Positions 46,451-57,650 of a DNA stretch of 64,000 nt are shown here, in pieces. Position numbers and translations under genes: made by a program. The notes beneath the pieces are model-generated. The model worked only from the letters and a program-made list of their open reading frames with translations. It ran no database searches and was not told where the DNA came from. Where the stretch lies: NCBI GenBank assembly GCA_001466705.2, contig LATX02000220.1, forward strand, positions 1 to 64,000. The letters are read 5' to 3'. The DNA is from Moniliophthora roreri. Taxonomy: Eukaryota; Basidiomycota; Agaricomycetes; Agaricales; Marasmiaceae. Position 1 is the first letter of the stretch, and each line of letters opens with the position of its first letter.

Positions 46451-46749
46451 CACATCGCCACTATTACTTGTGCGTCAGATGTCTTTGGTCCCTATCAATA
46501 CGACTACTTCTGTTCCCTACTTTTTGCTGTACTTTGGAGGTGAGAGGACGTATGTAATGTAATAATACCAGTTTCGACGTGTCTGTCAAAAATTTTAAGT
46601 TTCGGACTAGGCGTGCTTGTATCGGAACCGACCGGTGTCCTCCGGTAGCTTTGTCCAATCCCTGAGAATTGATGATAAATACAGGCCCGGTCTGAACGGA
46701 CGGAAGTGACGAAATTTTCAAAAACAAGCCCTCTTGACTCTTGACCACC

Positions 46750-48649
46750 ATGTCTGACGACCTTGACGCTGATCTTTACGGCGGTATGTCAATGATATCT
46801 TTCCGGCTCTTCTGTACTCTCAACGTTTTACAGACCTTTATGAATCTCAACAGGCTGAACAGCCAACGGATGAGAAAATTTCTACCACGGAAACCCCAAC
46901 CCCAGAAAAAACCTCGAGCGGTACCCCAGAAACTACAGACATCAAACCTATAATATCTGCTATAGATACCTCCTACACGTCAACCCCATCTCTACCGACA
47001 CCCAACATTGCACCACCAACACAGCAAATCCCGACGTACGAGGAAAATGCACAAGACTCGCCGAGCTATGGTAACATGCCAATACAGAGAGGCCCTGGAG
47101 CAGCAGTATTTCAAAACATTCCTGGAGGTGGCGATCAGAGGACTGTCCGTCCTTCAGAGATGAAAGACGAGGGGTGAGAATCTCTTCCTTTCCTTTGACT
47201 AAAACAGCATTCAGCAGGGCGCCTACTGTGGTCTCGAAGCCGTGCTCTGCTGGCAGAGTGTAATTGGATAGTCCGTACGCCGTAATATTGCGTTGTCTAC
47301 AACACTAAGCTAGACTAAGCTAGGCTTAAACACAGTAGAGTCCTCTATCATCTCTTGTGGCATTCCATCTGTCCTAGCCTACTGGATACTAATAACATAC
47401 TTTTTTCTATATCCTATATCCCTGTCTGGCCACCGACTTCGACTTTGCTATTTGCCCATCTCTGCACCTTGTCAAACATTCACAGGAAAATGTTTATTGG
47501 AGGTCTCAATTGGGATACGACGGATGGTGAGGGTATATCTTTCGTTCCGTGACAAATGTACTGAATAGTTCGTTTTAGAGGGCCTGCGAGACTACTTTTC
47601 ACAGTTTGGAAAAGTGGACGCCTGTACCATAATGCGAGATGCCGCTGGGCGTTCACGATGCTTTGCGTTCCTCACGTTCGAGGATCCCGCGAGTGTAAAT
47701 AAAGTGATGGTTCAAGAACACTTCTTGGATGGTAAAATTGTACGTCGTCTTCATCCCTCATGTCGTTTTGTACTCTGACACGTCCATTCGTATGACTAGA
47801 TTGACCCGAAACGGGCTATACCTCGTGAAGAACATCAACGTGCCACGAAGCTTTTCATTGGAGGCTTAGCAGGCAGTGTCACCTCTGAATCAATGCGCGA
47901 GTTTTTCTCGCAGTTTGGAAAAGTCATCGACTCGACGGTCATGTTAGACCGTGAGACGGGGAGAAGCAAGGGCTTCGGGTTCGTTTCTTTGGAAGATACT
48001 GACGTTCGACCGTTCTTGGGCTTTGGCAATTTGGAAATTGATGGTAAATTGGTGTGTAGCATTCTTCTCTCGTGTCACCAAAACCTGTCTAACGCTTGAT
48101 CAGATTGATGTAAAATTAGCTCAACCTCGATATCAACGAGAGCAGTTCAGCGAAGACCAACAACAAGGATACGAAGGTGGTGGTAGTGGTGGTGGTGGTG
48201 GTGGTGGTGGTGGTGGTGGCGGCGGCAACTTCAACCGAGGTGGAGCGTACAACAATTTCCAAGGCGGGAATGCAGCTGGGCAGGGTGGTGCAGGCAATAT
48301 GCCATTTGACCCACAAGCTTTAGCTGCACTCTACACCCGAATGTTCCAAATGGCTAATGGCGGAATGAGTGGAATGAATATGATGGGTGGTATGGGTAAC
48401 ATGGGTAACATGGGCATGATGGGTGGTGCGCCTGGAATGCAAAGGAATGCAATGATGGGTGGTGGTATGCCCGGTATGGGCAGAGGTATGATGCAAGGTG
48501 GTGCTGGCGCTGGGCAGATCCCGAAGGGACCGAGAGGTGCACCTGGCGGTCCTGCTGCGATGGGTAACGGGCCTGATGCGGGTGTTGGACCCCAGAGAGC
48601 TGCTCAGAGAGGACAGCACAGCTTCCATCCTTATGCCAGGGGAAGATAA
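46750..48649 (+). CDS. RNA-binding protein with two RRMs, Hrp1/Musashi-like hnRNP
   Basis: Six exons: 46750-46783, 46834-47173, 47486-47526, 47579-47739, 47800-48051, 48104-48649; 457 aa. An acidic, Thr/Pro-rich N-terminus (about 125 aa), then RRM1 (KMFIGGLNWDTTDEGLRDYF; CFAFLTF) and RRM2 (KLFIGGLAGSVTSESMREFF; GFGFVSLED), then a poly-Gly run and a Met/Gly/Asn-rich C-terminal region. The pattern is that of the fungal cleavage-and-polyadenylation factor Hrp1 and related hnRNPs, which bind U/A-rich RNA and shuttle between nucleus and cytoplasm. Intron 47174-47485 (312 nt) is far longer than the others in the window. Confidence 0.9.
48178..48226 (+). repeat. GGT microsatellite encoding poly-glycine
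   Basis: A run of GGT/GGC triplets within the last exon of the RRM gene encodes about 16 glycines after RRM2 (one Ser interrupts). Length is likely variable between strains. Confidence 0.9.
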
Positions 48650-48810
48650 TGGTTTCACTTTGTTGGCTGGTTGGTTGCGTTATAGAATCCGTTATAGGTT
48701 ACTGTTCGCGCTTGGTTGGAATATTCGAATCTGAACTTTTTCATAGTTCACGTATCTAAATAACATTATCAAGGACTACTACAGTAACATGTATAATATA
48801 AATGTCAGGT

Positions 48811-49132
48811 TTAGAACCTATGTGTGTTGAATGCGGATCCTGTGCCTGGTATAGAAGCAGCAGACGCGAGATAACGAACAGTCTCTTCAGAGAAAACGTT
48901 ACCATCACGGCCTGACTCTGGTGCAGTATTTCGTATTTCAATGTTTCCACGAAAGACAGCATAATTGTGACTAGCAAAAGCACAAGAACAATCAGACTAA
49001 GTTGTTTTTGAAAGCAGTAGATTCGCTCACGAAAGCCGGGCATGGACCCATGGATTTGGGTTCGCTGAAACGATGTCAGTTCATGCGGTGGGTTCACGCC
49101 AGAAAGATTGCGAGGATGAAGGTGTATTTCAT
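48811..49132 (-). CDS. Candidate small secreted protein, 84 aa
   Basis: Three exons in consistent phase: 49132-49098, 49064-49031, 48996-48811. The peptide starts MKYTFILAIFLAEPKS, a short signal-peptide-like hydrophobic start, then CPAFSDCSCAFASHNYAVF and ends SIPGTGSAFNTHRF. Three cysteines follow the putative signal. The introns are short (33 and 34 nt), near the lower limit for fungi, so the model is tentative. Unknown function. It lies tail-to-tail with the RRM gene and head-to-tail after the ATP synthase subunit gene. Confidence 0.4.
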
Positions 49133-49220
49133 TTCTATTGAGAGCGTTCTACATCTTTGGACATCCAACTCCGCGCCATAGTCCGCTAACAGGGTCGAAT
49201 GGTAGTACCATAGCTCATTT

Positions 49221-49585
49221 CTAATGAGCAGATGACTCTGCCGCAATTTGTGCTGCGTAAGGGTTCTTTGGGCTCTTTGCGTACTCGGGCGCTGTTTTCG
49301 TGCAAAGAATGGTTGAAGTGCAAGGGTGAGGAGAACGGAGAATAACCAAGGTCAGTGTTCCGGCCAAAAAAAGCACGAGATTTAAGCACGCACAGCGGAC
49401 AGCTTTATCCTGAATTTTACCAATGTAATAAATGGTGATTGATCCGGCGACCATGAAAGGCCAGAGAGGGCGAGCGACCTGGACGACCGTAGGGAAAAAG
49501 TCGGAAGTTAGTGGAATGGAATTCTTGCGTCAATGGGGGGAAAACTTGCAGGAGTTGGCCATTTGCGGAGTCCGAAGAAAGCCAT
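49221..49585 (-). CDS. ATP18: Mitochondrial F1Fo ATP synthase subunit j (Atp18)
   Basis: Three exons: 49585-49550, 49478-49394, 49291-49221; 63 aa. The peptide reads MAFFGLRKWPTPVARPLWPF, a single membrane helix (MVAGSITIYYIGKIQ), and ends PEYAKSPKNPYAAQIAAESS plus AH. This is the short inner-membrane subunit of the Fo part, needed for stable assembly and dimerisation of the complex in yeast. Length and order match the family. The first intron (49479-49549) has a GC donor (GCAAGT); no GT donor gives the conserved PTP-V-ARPLWP join. Much of the gene is intron, so it is easy to miss. Confidence 0.85.
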
Positions 49586-49593
49586 TGTAAATT

Positions 49594-49722
49594 TCTGAGA
49601 TAAAATTTGAGTACACTGAGACTGAAAAAGAGAAAATGGGACGTACAATGAGGCTTGGGTGAGGGAAAGTGGAAGTTGGGATCGGGTGTGACCGTCACCC
49701 AGTGCTTGGCCCCGTGGTCCAT
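49594..49722 (-). promoter_or_regulatory. Leader of ATP18 with a possible upstream ORF
   Basis: An ATG at 49722 opens a frame MDHGAKHWVTVTPDPNF ending KPH. If the 52-nt intron 49595-49646 (GTACGT to CTCAG) is removed, the frame stops at a TAA formed across the splice junction, 7 nt before the ATP18 start. If the intron is kept the frame runs on past the start. Region 49723-50110 to the right holds the two divergent promoters of ATP18 and VPS11. Confidence 0.4.
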
Positions 49723-50110
49723 GGTCTCTGATATTTTTCTCACAGTCGATTTTATTAGGTCCTATACGGATTGGTAGCTGCAGATCTTGCTACTTGATGG
49801 GATGAATTTAGAGTGCTTGAATCGAGTGCTCTATGTATCAGGAAGAATTCGAAGATGTGCCAAAACCTGATATCCCTTTTGAACTCGTCATGGACCACTC
49901 GGCATCAGCAGACCTGCCGACGCGGTCCATAGAGACCTAGTATACCTCATCCCAAATTCCCTTCACCATCGGTCGACAGAGCTTTCGTCGTGCTCTGCTT
50001 TCTTCAAACTTGACAAGGACTATTGGAAGGAAGATACTGGGGAAATTTGGTACCTGGTATAGAGGCAAAGGACTGGGCAATTTACGTTGCAGGAATAGTG
50101 AATATCGACC

Positions 50111-53100
50111 ATGTCGACTGGTATCTCGGCACCTCAGGTAAGTTTTCACAATCATGGCTAGGTTCAGCTCTAACAAGATTTTCACTTTCAGTGGAGGCAG
50201 TATCCGTTCTTTGACAAGGTCACCGTGAGGGACGTGCATGATGCTGCAAGTACTCCTGATGTCTTCAAGGTGTGAATTCTCGAAGGACCTGGCAATTCAT
50301 GTTTAACGTGTTTATTTCTAGTCCGCACCAGAAATTTCTACAATAGCATCTTCATCGGCTGGTGTAATTGTTGCAGATATTCATGGGTCCGTGCATCTCC
50401 TTAACCGCGACTTTGAGTCGATCAGCAGCTGGGTAGCACATGTCGGTGGAAGAGTGACGCACATGGTCGAGAGGAAAGGAATACTGGTTACACTCGGTGT
50501 GAGTAGCTACTTTGAGTATTACCCCAATTCGATGATGACCGAAGCAGGAAGAAGATACCGTGCGTTCACCACTGCTCAAGATATGGGATTTAAACCAGAA
50601 AGACAAACGGACAACTGCCCCGCTATTATTACGATCAGTCAAGGTTCAACTAAGCAACCGACCACATCCTGTAACGACGCTCGCATTATCAGCAACTCTC
50701 TCGCATCTCGCAATTGGCCTCGGAGACGGCACAGTACTCATCTACCGTCATTTGGACCAAGCACTCGCTGCTTCATCCACATCTCTTACTGCAATCCCCA
50801 AACCACGCGTCATCCATGAATCTCCCACGGAACCCGTAACTGGGCTGGGCTTTCGAGAGCCCACGCCGGCACCGGCTCATGATAGCAAATCGAAGGACAA
50901 AATCGAAAACATGGCCGATCCGAATCTATACTTGTTCATTAGCACTACGAATCATGTTCTAGTGTATCAAGCTACGGGAAGAGGATCTGGTGCGAATGCA
51001 TCTGTAGTTGACGAGATTGGGTGTGGGCTCGGTTGTGCGACAATGGACGGTGGAATTAGTGCTCTAATTCACGGGGAGAGTCTGACCACAATTCAGGCGG
51101 GTCATGCGAACATCGGTAAAGGAATGGGTGGAAGAGACTCTGGACGCGTCATGTTTGTTGCTCGAGAGGAGGCTCTATACATGGTCGGGATTGATGGCCG
51201 AGGGAATTGCTTTGCTCATGAAGGTATCTGCTTCTTTTCCTGCATTTGGATCTTTTATTCACGTCTTCTTTCAATCAAGGCCTGAAAGCATCCGTGCAAG
51301 TCCATGCGGCGTACCTAGTAATCGTCTCTCCGCCAGCTGTACCCTCTGCTTCCGCAGCATCTGCCACAATGCGAAATATTGCAAGAGCAGGCGATGTTGA
51401 AGGTGAAGTTACCAAGGTCTGTCCAAGGATATACTATGCTTTTGGTCTTGCTTAATAGATATCGTACAGGTCACCGTCTTCGATCCCGCCAACAAACTAG
51501 TCGTTTTCACCGGTACATTCATACAAGGCGTTCGAGATGTAATCACTGCGCCTTGGGGCAATCTCTACGTCTTAGAGAACAATGGTGAGGTAATCAACCT
51601 TCCTCAACAGTTGCACATACATGAACTCTGACATTAGATTTTTTTTAGCTGACACACTTGTCAGAGAAACCTACTTCGGCCAAACTCGACATGCTCTATT
51701 CCAGAGGTTTCTACAGTGGTGCTCTGACGTTGGCTCGTACGCACGGACTTGATGAGAGCAGTGTTGCGGACATTCACCGACAGTATGGCGATTACCTCTA
51801 CTCAAGAGGCGAGTATGATGCTTCGATGTCGCAGTACGTCAAGACGCTTGGCCATGTTAAGGCCAGCTATGTCATCAGGAAGGTTAGTGGACTATTATCC
51901 TCTCTCCACAAACTGGTCCTCATTTGCGCGTGATAGTTTCTCGACGCACAGCGTATCCACAACCTCGTAACATACCTCCAAGAGTTACATGCTCAGGGTC
52001 TAGCAAACTCGGATCATACTACTCTCCTGCTCAACACGTACACCAAACTCAAAGATGTGGCTCGTCTCGATAGTTTCATCAAGACCGAGTCCAAGGCGAA
52101 GCTACGACAGCAGGACAAATCCGACAGAGAGGAACATGATCCGGAGGAACTACCATTTGACCTGGATACGGCGATTCGAGTTTGCCGGCAAGCTGGCTAT
52201 TTTGACCATGCAGGATACCTTGCGAAAAAGTATGAGCGCCATGAGGAGTATTTGAGGATCCAGATTGAGGATGCCGAGAGATACGCAGATGCGTTGGCCT
52301 ATTTCAGGAAACTGGGTGTTGATGCGGTATGTTTGGATTCGCTCATCCGAAGACCTTCAGCTAAACCTTGCTCTTACAGGCGGAAAGCAATCTGGCTCGC
52401 TACGGTCGCGCTCTCCTTGCAAATCTCCCGGAAGAGACGACCCAACTGTTAATAGATCTCTGCACGTCGACAGGGACAAATCTTGAGTTCATTGATACGT
52501 CGGCAGAAGATACACCTGTGTCAAATGTTTCTGCTGCCGGAAAGATCGGTGCGGCAGCAGCTGGCGGAGCCTCCTACCTCTCCTACCTTTCCCTAAATAA
52601 GGGTTCCACAACCGGTCAAGTTTCCGATACTGCCACGATACCTGCACCATCCATCAAGACCGTGAAGGCGGGTGATTCTTCCTCGATACGAGACGAGACT
52701 GCCACCGTGAAGAACGGCGAGGGCACTATTAATGCTGGCAGCGTCAGCGGTACACCACGAACCTCGTCGCCACCACCAACAATTGCAGCTGCACCGGCGC
52801 CTGCGGTTCTCGCCGCGTCAGGTCTTACGGCCACGACAATCGGTACAGCCCGACCACCAAGGGTGCAGCCGGTGAAGAGACTCAGTCCTCGCTTGTACTT
52901 TGCTCATTTCGTTGATCACATGGAGCAGTTTGTCGTATTCCTTGAAACTGTGGCGAAGAGGCGGTGGGATCAGAGTCTGGATGCCGATACGGATTCAAAG
53001 GTCAAATCCAATGGTGCTGCTAATAATGGGGTGGTTGATTCACCTGTCGACGAAGAGGATACCGAAAGCGAAAAGAAGGACCAGGTGGCGGTTTGGAACA

Positions 53101-54118
53101 CACTATTGGAGCTTTACCTTACTCTTCCTGGCGTTTCGGCTACAGCAACGTCGCCGGCTCAGAGTGAGGAGACCCTAAGAGACAAAGCCATTCGCATCCT
53201 GCAGAGCAAGGACATTCCGTACGACCCAACGCATGCACTGATCCTTTGCTCTAGTCATGGTTGCACCAAGGGGTTGGTTCTGCTTTGGGAGAAAATGGGA
53301 ATGTACGAAGACGTGTTACGATTCTGGATGGATCGTGACAAGGAGGGTGTATCGGAGGCTTCGGCCGAAGTAGTCCGACATCTCCGAATTTATGGTCCCC
53401 AACATCCGCACTTGTATCCTCTCGTCCTTAGATTCTTGACCTCTTCGTCGGAGCTTTTGTCAAGACACAAAGTCGATGTAAAGGAGGTCATAGAACACAT
53501 AGATAAGGAGGGCATCCTACCGCCGCTAGGCGTAGTGCAGATTCTGAGCCGTAATAATGTTGCGAGTGTGGGATTGGTGAAGGAATGGTTGATTCAGAGG
53601 ATAAAGCAGGAGAGAGAAGAGATACAAACTGTAAGTCCTGAGATAGCCGTTTCTGTCACGTTTGAGAACCTAACTTTGGTTATCTAGGATCAGGAATGGA
53701 TGAATTCGTACAGAATGGAGACTGCGGAGAAGAGGAAACAAGTCGAAGAGCTCTCTAATCCAGAGCACCCCAAGAGCTTCACGGTTACTCGCTGCTCCCA
53801 ATGCAAAGGGCAGCTCGATCTTCCCAGCATTCATTTCATGTGCAACCATAGTTATCACCAGCGGTGAGTCCATGTCAGGCCGCGTTGATTCTTTTAGGCT
53901 GATTTTCGCGTAGCTGTCTTCCCGACAATGACACGGAATGTCCAAACTGTGCTCGAGAACACGGTGTCATCCGTGAGATCAGGCGGAATAACGAACAGCT
54001 TGCTAGTCAACACGACGTTTTCTTATCCGAAGTTAAGGAAGGGGGGTTCAAGGCTGTTGCTGACGCATTCAGTCGGGGTATCTTCAATGTTTCCAGAGTG
54101 GAAGAAGCTGCTGTGTAA
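50111..54118 (+). CDS. VPS11: Vacuolar sorting protein Vps11 (CORVET/HOPS core subunit)
   Basis: Eleven exons: 50111-50137, 50192-50269, 50322-50498, 50548-51223, 51280-51416, 51470-51589, 51649-51882, 51937-52326, 52380-53630, 53688-53863, 53914-54118; about 1156 aa. N-terminal beta-propeller region (WRQYPFFDKV, PLLKIWDL, HLAIGLGDGTVLIYR), a central clathrin-heavy-chain-like helical repeat (KLDMLYSRGFYSGALTLAR, AIRVCRQAGYFDHAGYLAKK), and a C-terminal RING-H2 (CSQCKGQLDLP, CNHSYHQRC, CPNC). Vps11 links the Vps-C core of both endosomal (CORVET) and vacuolar (HOPS) tethers. It has a Ser/Thr/Pro/Ala-rich insertion (about residues 645-755), absent from yeast Vps11 as far as I know. The gene looks intact. 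Confidence 0.95.
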
Positions 54119-54222
54119 TCTATTCATCGTAGGTAATTATATCGCTTCCAGGAAACATGTTCATTTCAATGCTTGGACTGCATAATCGTCGTCTGTTCTC
54201 TCGGTTTTGAGCGATGGGTTTA

Positions 54223-54350
54223 TCAGCTGCGTCTGGCGTACTCAGCTAAAGTATCTCCGGTAAGTTCTTCCACGCTCCAGCCCAAAAACTTTCTCCGCTT
54301 TCGACAAATCATAGATCGCAATGGTGTGATGGGAGGGGGATTAATGGCGA
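54223..54350 (-). pseudogene. Short relic of a dihydroflavonol-reductase-like SDR
   Basis: The minus strand ends VEELTGDTLAEYARRS, preceded in another frame by LSKAEKVFGLE; together they match the C-terminus of the SDR at 33.7 kb (SSKAEKILGLKYRMMEELTR). A piece resembling its IDPPPYHTIAK lies just upstream. Frameshifted and truncated. Confidence 0.5.
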
Positions 54351-55007
54351 TTGCGAGACTGGTCATGGATTTTTTTATCGAAAAGGACGGCAGACAAAGC
54401 GAAGGAAACCGCGAGCGATCCCATTCGACAGGCTTACAGGACTTGTCAGACACCGTTTCCGAATTCTGTTAGCGATATGAGAGCTGGCCTTCCTTCTACG
54501 AGTGGTGTCGACTGAAGCTTGAAGTACCACACCCAGGGAAATCAGTCTATGGATTTATTAATTATTTACGAAACATGAAGAGGTGAAGAGTTCCTGTACT
54601 AGGACAAGATCGAGTCTTTCTGCGTTCCTGTAACGGTTCGTACAATCCTTTTGATCGACGAACGAGTGTCCAAGCAATACCGACATGGTATGACGAGTAG
54701 CAAGAAAAGCTACAGACAGAGAACGGCTCATACGCGGAGACTAATCCCCATTATCCCAAGCATACCCTCCATACCCAGATCCTCCCTCCTCTCCATAAAC
54801 CCCACCACCGTCTCCTGAAGATGCGCTTGCCACTCTTTGAGCATTGAGCCGTGTCCTCAACCTCCTATATCTCAAGAAGTGACCAACGTAAACTCGTTCG
54901 ATAAGCTTTGCATCCTTGAATATAGGCTTCTGTGACATTCACGGGCGTCGACCCATGAATCTCCCCTCTAGTGCCGAAAATGACTAAATCTGTTGACTCA
55001 ATCAGCA
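54351..55007. other. Intergenic, no secure gene
   Basis: A 65-codon minus-strand frame (54741-54938) is Gly-rich at its end (GGGVYGEEGGSGYGG) and overlaps another frame with IESTDLVIFGTRGEIHGS; I recognise neither. Nothing else seen. Confidence 0.35.
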
Positions 55008-55085
55008 TCACTCTAATCCTCGGAAAATGTGTCGGGTTGTTTCTTCCATCGCCCTGAACTTAAGCCCAAGAACGTTTGGTTTGTC
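55008..55085 (-). pseudogene. Second short SDR relic
   Basis: The minus strand encodes DKPNVLGLKFRAMEETTRHI followed by FRGLE and a stop, matching the C-terminus of dihydroflavonol-reductase-like SDRs. The sequence above it (to about 55330) is not readable as the rest of the protein. With the relic at 54.2 kb it points to lost SDR genes at this place. Confidence 0.5.
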
Positions 55086-55450
55086 ATTGTCGAGCTTTTA
55101 ATTGACCCTTCGTGACTGGGAGCAAATAGACATTGTTGGCGTAACTCAAAGGGCCCATGGTGGTAATAGAAAAAGGATCGTGAGAATGATATCGAACGCG
55201 TTCAACGGCCAGCGCTAGCGTTCAAGTTGCCCTCAACGTTAACCTCGCGCTTTGTTATCAAACTCACCAAGGGAAGACTCGTTCAAAACTGACAGTCACA
55301 GGTTCATGGTCTCACACCGTCAATTTGTCATTATACTCTGGCACAACAGCACCATGCTTATCATGTGGGCAAGTTCATGACCGGGACAGAAGACTGCAAA
55401 TAACCGTGGAGAATACAAAAATACGAACATATCATTTTAAGGAAACAGTC

Positions 55451-57650
55451 ATGTCGTCCAGCAGAAGGCCAATTCGGATAGGAAATTCGTCAGTAGTAGT
55501 CAATATATGTGCTCGCACGCCTACTCATAAAGCAACTAAAGCTCGGGATGCGCTGGAGATGGACCAGACCAAATGTACCGGCTCGCAGTTGACGGCCCCG
55601 TCGATGCGATATTTGCCGACTATCTCGCTGAAATGAACATTGCTTGGAGGGCCCTAGAGGTACGTCTGACTCCACATTTTTCCGATTGTTTCTGATCTTT
55701 TCGGTTGTCAGATAAAGGACCATCCTGAACTGGGTTACGAAACGGCCGCATTGACCCAAATCAAGTGGCTGACGGCTGCGGAGGAGATTGCAAAAAGAGG
55801 AATCAAGGTGTGTTCTCATGCCTTCAGTAGTTCGATTCTAGTGGTTGACAAACGACGTCCAGGTGGTTCATGACGGGGGTGCCCTCAACCCTCTTGGATT
55901 GTACAAAGCTGTGAAGCAATATCTGAAAGAGAGGCATCTGGACTATGTCAAAGTCGCTTGGATAGAGGGAGACAATGTGACCGAGCTCGTCAAGGCCAAA
56001 GTCGATAACAATGCATCCTTGTTCCCGCACCTCGATGTCAAAGGCCTTGATATCAGCTCTGTGAAGGGCAAAATCCTGTCAGCAAATGCTTACAGTGCGT
56101 CACGATCTATCTCAAAGCATCATTTACTCACTGTACGTTGTAGTTGGCATGAGAGGAATCATGACGGCGCTGAACGACGGCGCACAGATCATTATTTGCG
56201 GCAGGTGTTGCGATGCCTCTCCGCTCATGGCATTGGCTGCTTGGTAAGTATTCACCGTTCAAATCGTCGCTCGCTGACCAGAAAATCCAGGTGGCACGGC
56301 TGGAACGATTACGATTACGATAAACTTGCCGGAAGCTTGGTCACAGGCCATATTGTCGAATGTGGTCCCTACGCTACTGGAGGCAACTTTTGTGGCTTCA
56401 AAGCTATCAAAGACCTCGACAAAGTACCGGGATATCCCATTGCTGAAGTTTATGCAGATGGAACGTCTATCATCACCAAGCATGATGGAACACCCGGTGC
56501 TGTCACTGTCGATACTGTTACAGCGCAGCTAGTATACGAGATACAAGGTCCATACTACTTGAACCCTGATGTCGTCGCATTACTCGAAGGTATCAAAATC
56601 GAGGAGGTCGGGAAAGATCGCGTTAGGGTGCATGGTGCTAGGGGAAGTCCACCGCCTCCAACAACGAAGCTCGCCGTTTATACTTTGGCTGGATATCAAG
56701 CCGAGCTGACACTCTTCGCAGTCGGGCTCGATATTAAGGACAAGTTTGAGCTTCAGAAGGCGCAAATCATGGGCAAAATCGATCAATCAAAGTATTCCAA
56801 GATATCCATTCACACGTACGGGTCTTGTCCAACAGATCCGGAAACCCAGAACGATGCTACGGTGGCAATTCGGCATTTTATTCAAGCTCCAAAAGCCGAG
56901 TCAATACTTGGTTTCTGGAGGACGCTGTTTGGGATTTGGATGGGCGGGTACGCAGGTGGTCACTTGTGAGTCTCGGACCTGTAAAGCACTCGTAATAAAC
57001 TAACCCATGTCTTCGTATATAGAAACATGGATACACGAACGGCCACACCAAAACCCTACATGGAGTACTTCCCCGCTCTCATTCCTCAGAATATGATCAA
57101 CACCAAAGTTCATCGTGAGGAAAGGGTACTTGCTGTAACGCATGTTTCGCAGATGAAGCCATTTTCTGGGCAAATCTCTTATGGTCCCAAAACGGTGACA
57201 CCAATGCATATTTTTGGGCCATTTGCAAAGGCATCTCTGGGTGAGCTTTCCCTGACATCGACGTGGGCGTATCACTCACACGTTTCGTGAACAGGACGAA
57301 TTGTCTACGCTCGGTCTGGCGACAAAGGCGGAAACGCCAATGTTGGTCTCTGGGTCCGGAAGGATGAACAGTGGCCATGGCTACAGTCTTTCTTGACCGT
57401 CGATACCTTTATACGACTTTTAGGCAGAGACTACAAGCCCGAGTACCGTATCGAACGTTTTGAGATGCCACACATAAGAGCGGTGCATTTCGTTACGTAT
57501 GGTATACTGCAGAGTGGGGTCAGCTCGAGCAGTGTTGTTGATGGATTGGCCAAGAGTTTCGGAGAGTTTATTCGTGCAAGAGTTGTTGATATACCGGTCA
57601 AATTCCTGGAAGGGCCATTAGTTGGAGAGAAGGTTACGTCGAAGCTTTGA
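55451..57650 (+). CDS. AtuA family protein (acyclic terpene utilisation, DUF1446)
   Basis: Eight exons: 55451-55488, 55542-55659, 55712-55807, 55863-56094, 56144-56243, 56291-56965, 57023-57240, 57295-57650; 610 aa. N-terminal domain with RRPIRIGNSSG, VHDGGALNPLGLYKAVKQYL, DGAQIIICGRCCDASPL, HIVECGPYATGGNF and a C-terminal domain beginning RIVYARSGDKGGNANVGLW, the hallmark of the family. The bacterial AtuA is encoded with enzymes that degrade citronellol and similar terpenes, but its reaction is not settled; the fungal role is unknown. The first intron (donor GTCAGT at 55489) restores the conserved GNSSG motif. Intact. Confidence 0.85.

Noticed and set aside
47174..47485. A separate small gene in the long intron of the RRM gene
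   Set aside because: Only a 65-codon frame that overlaps the next exon; donor and acceptor around it give the expected RRM1 start.
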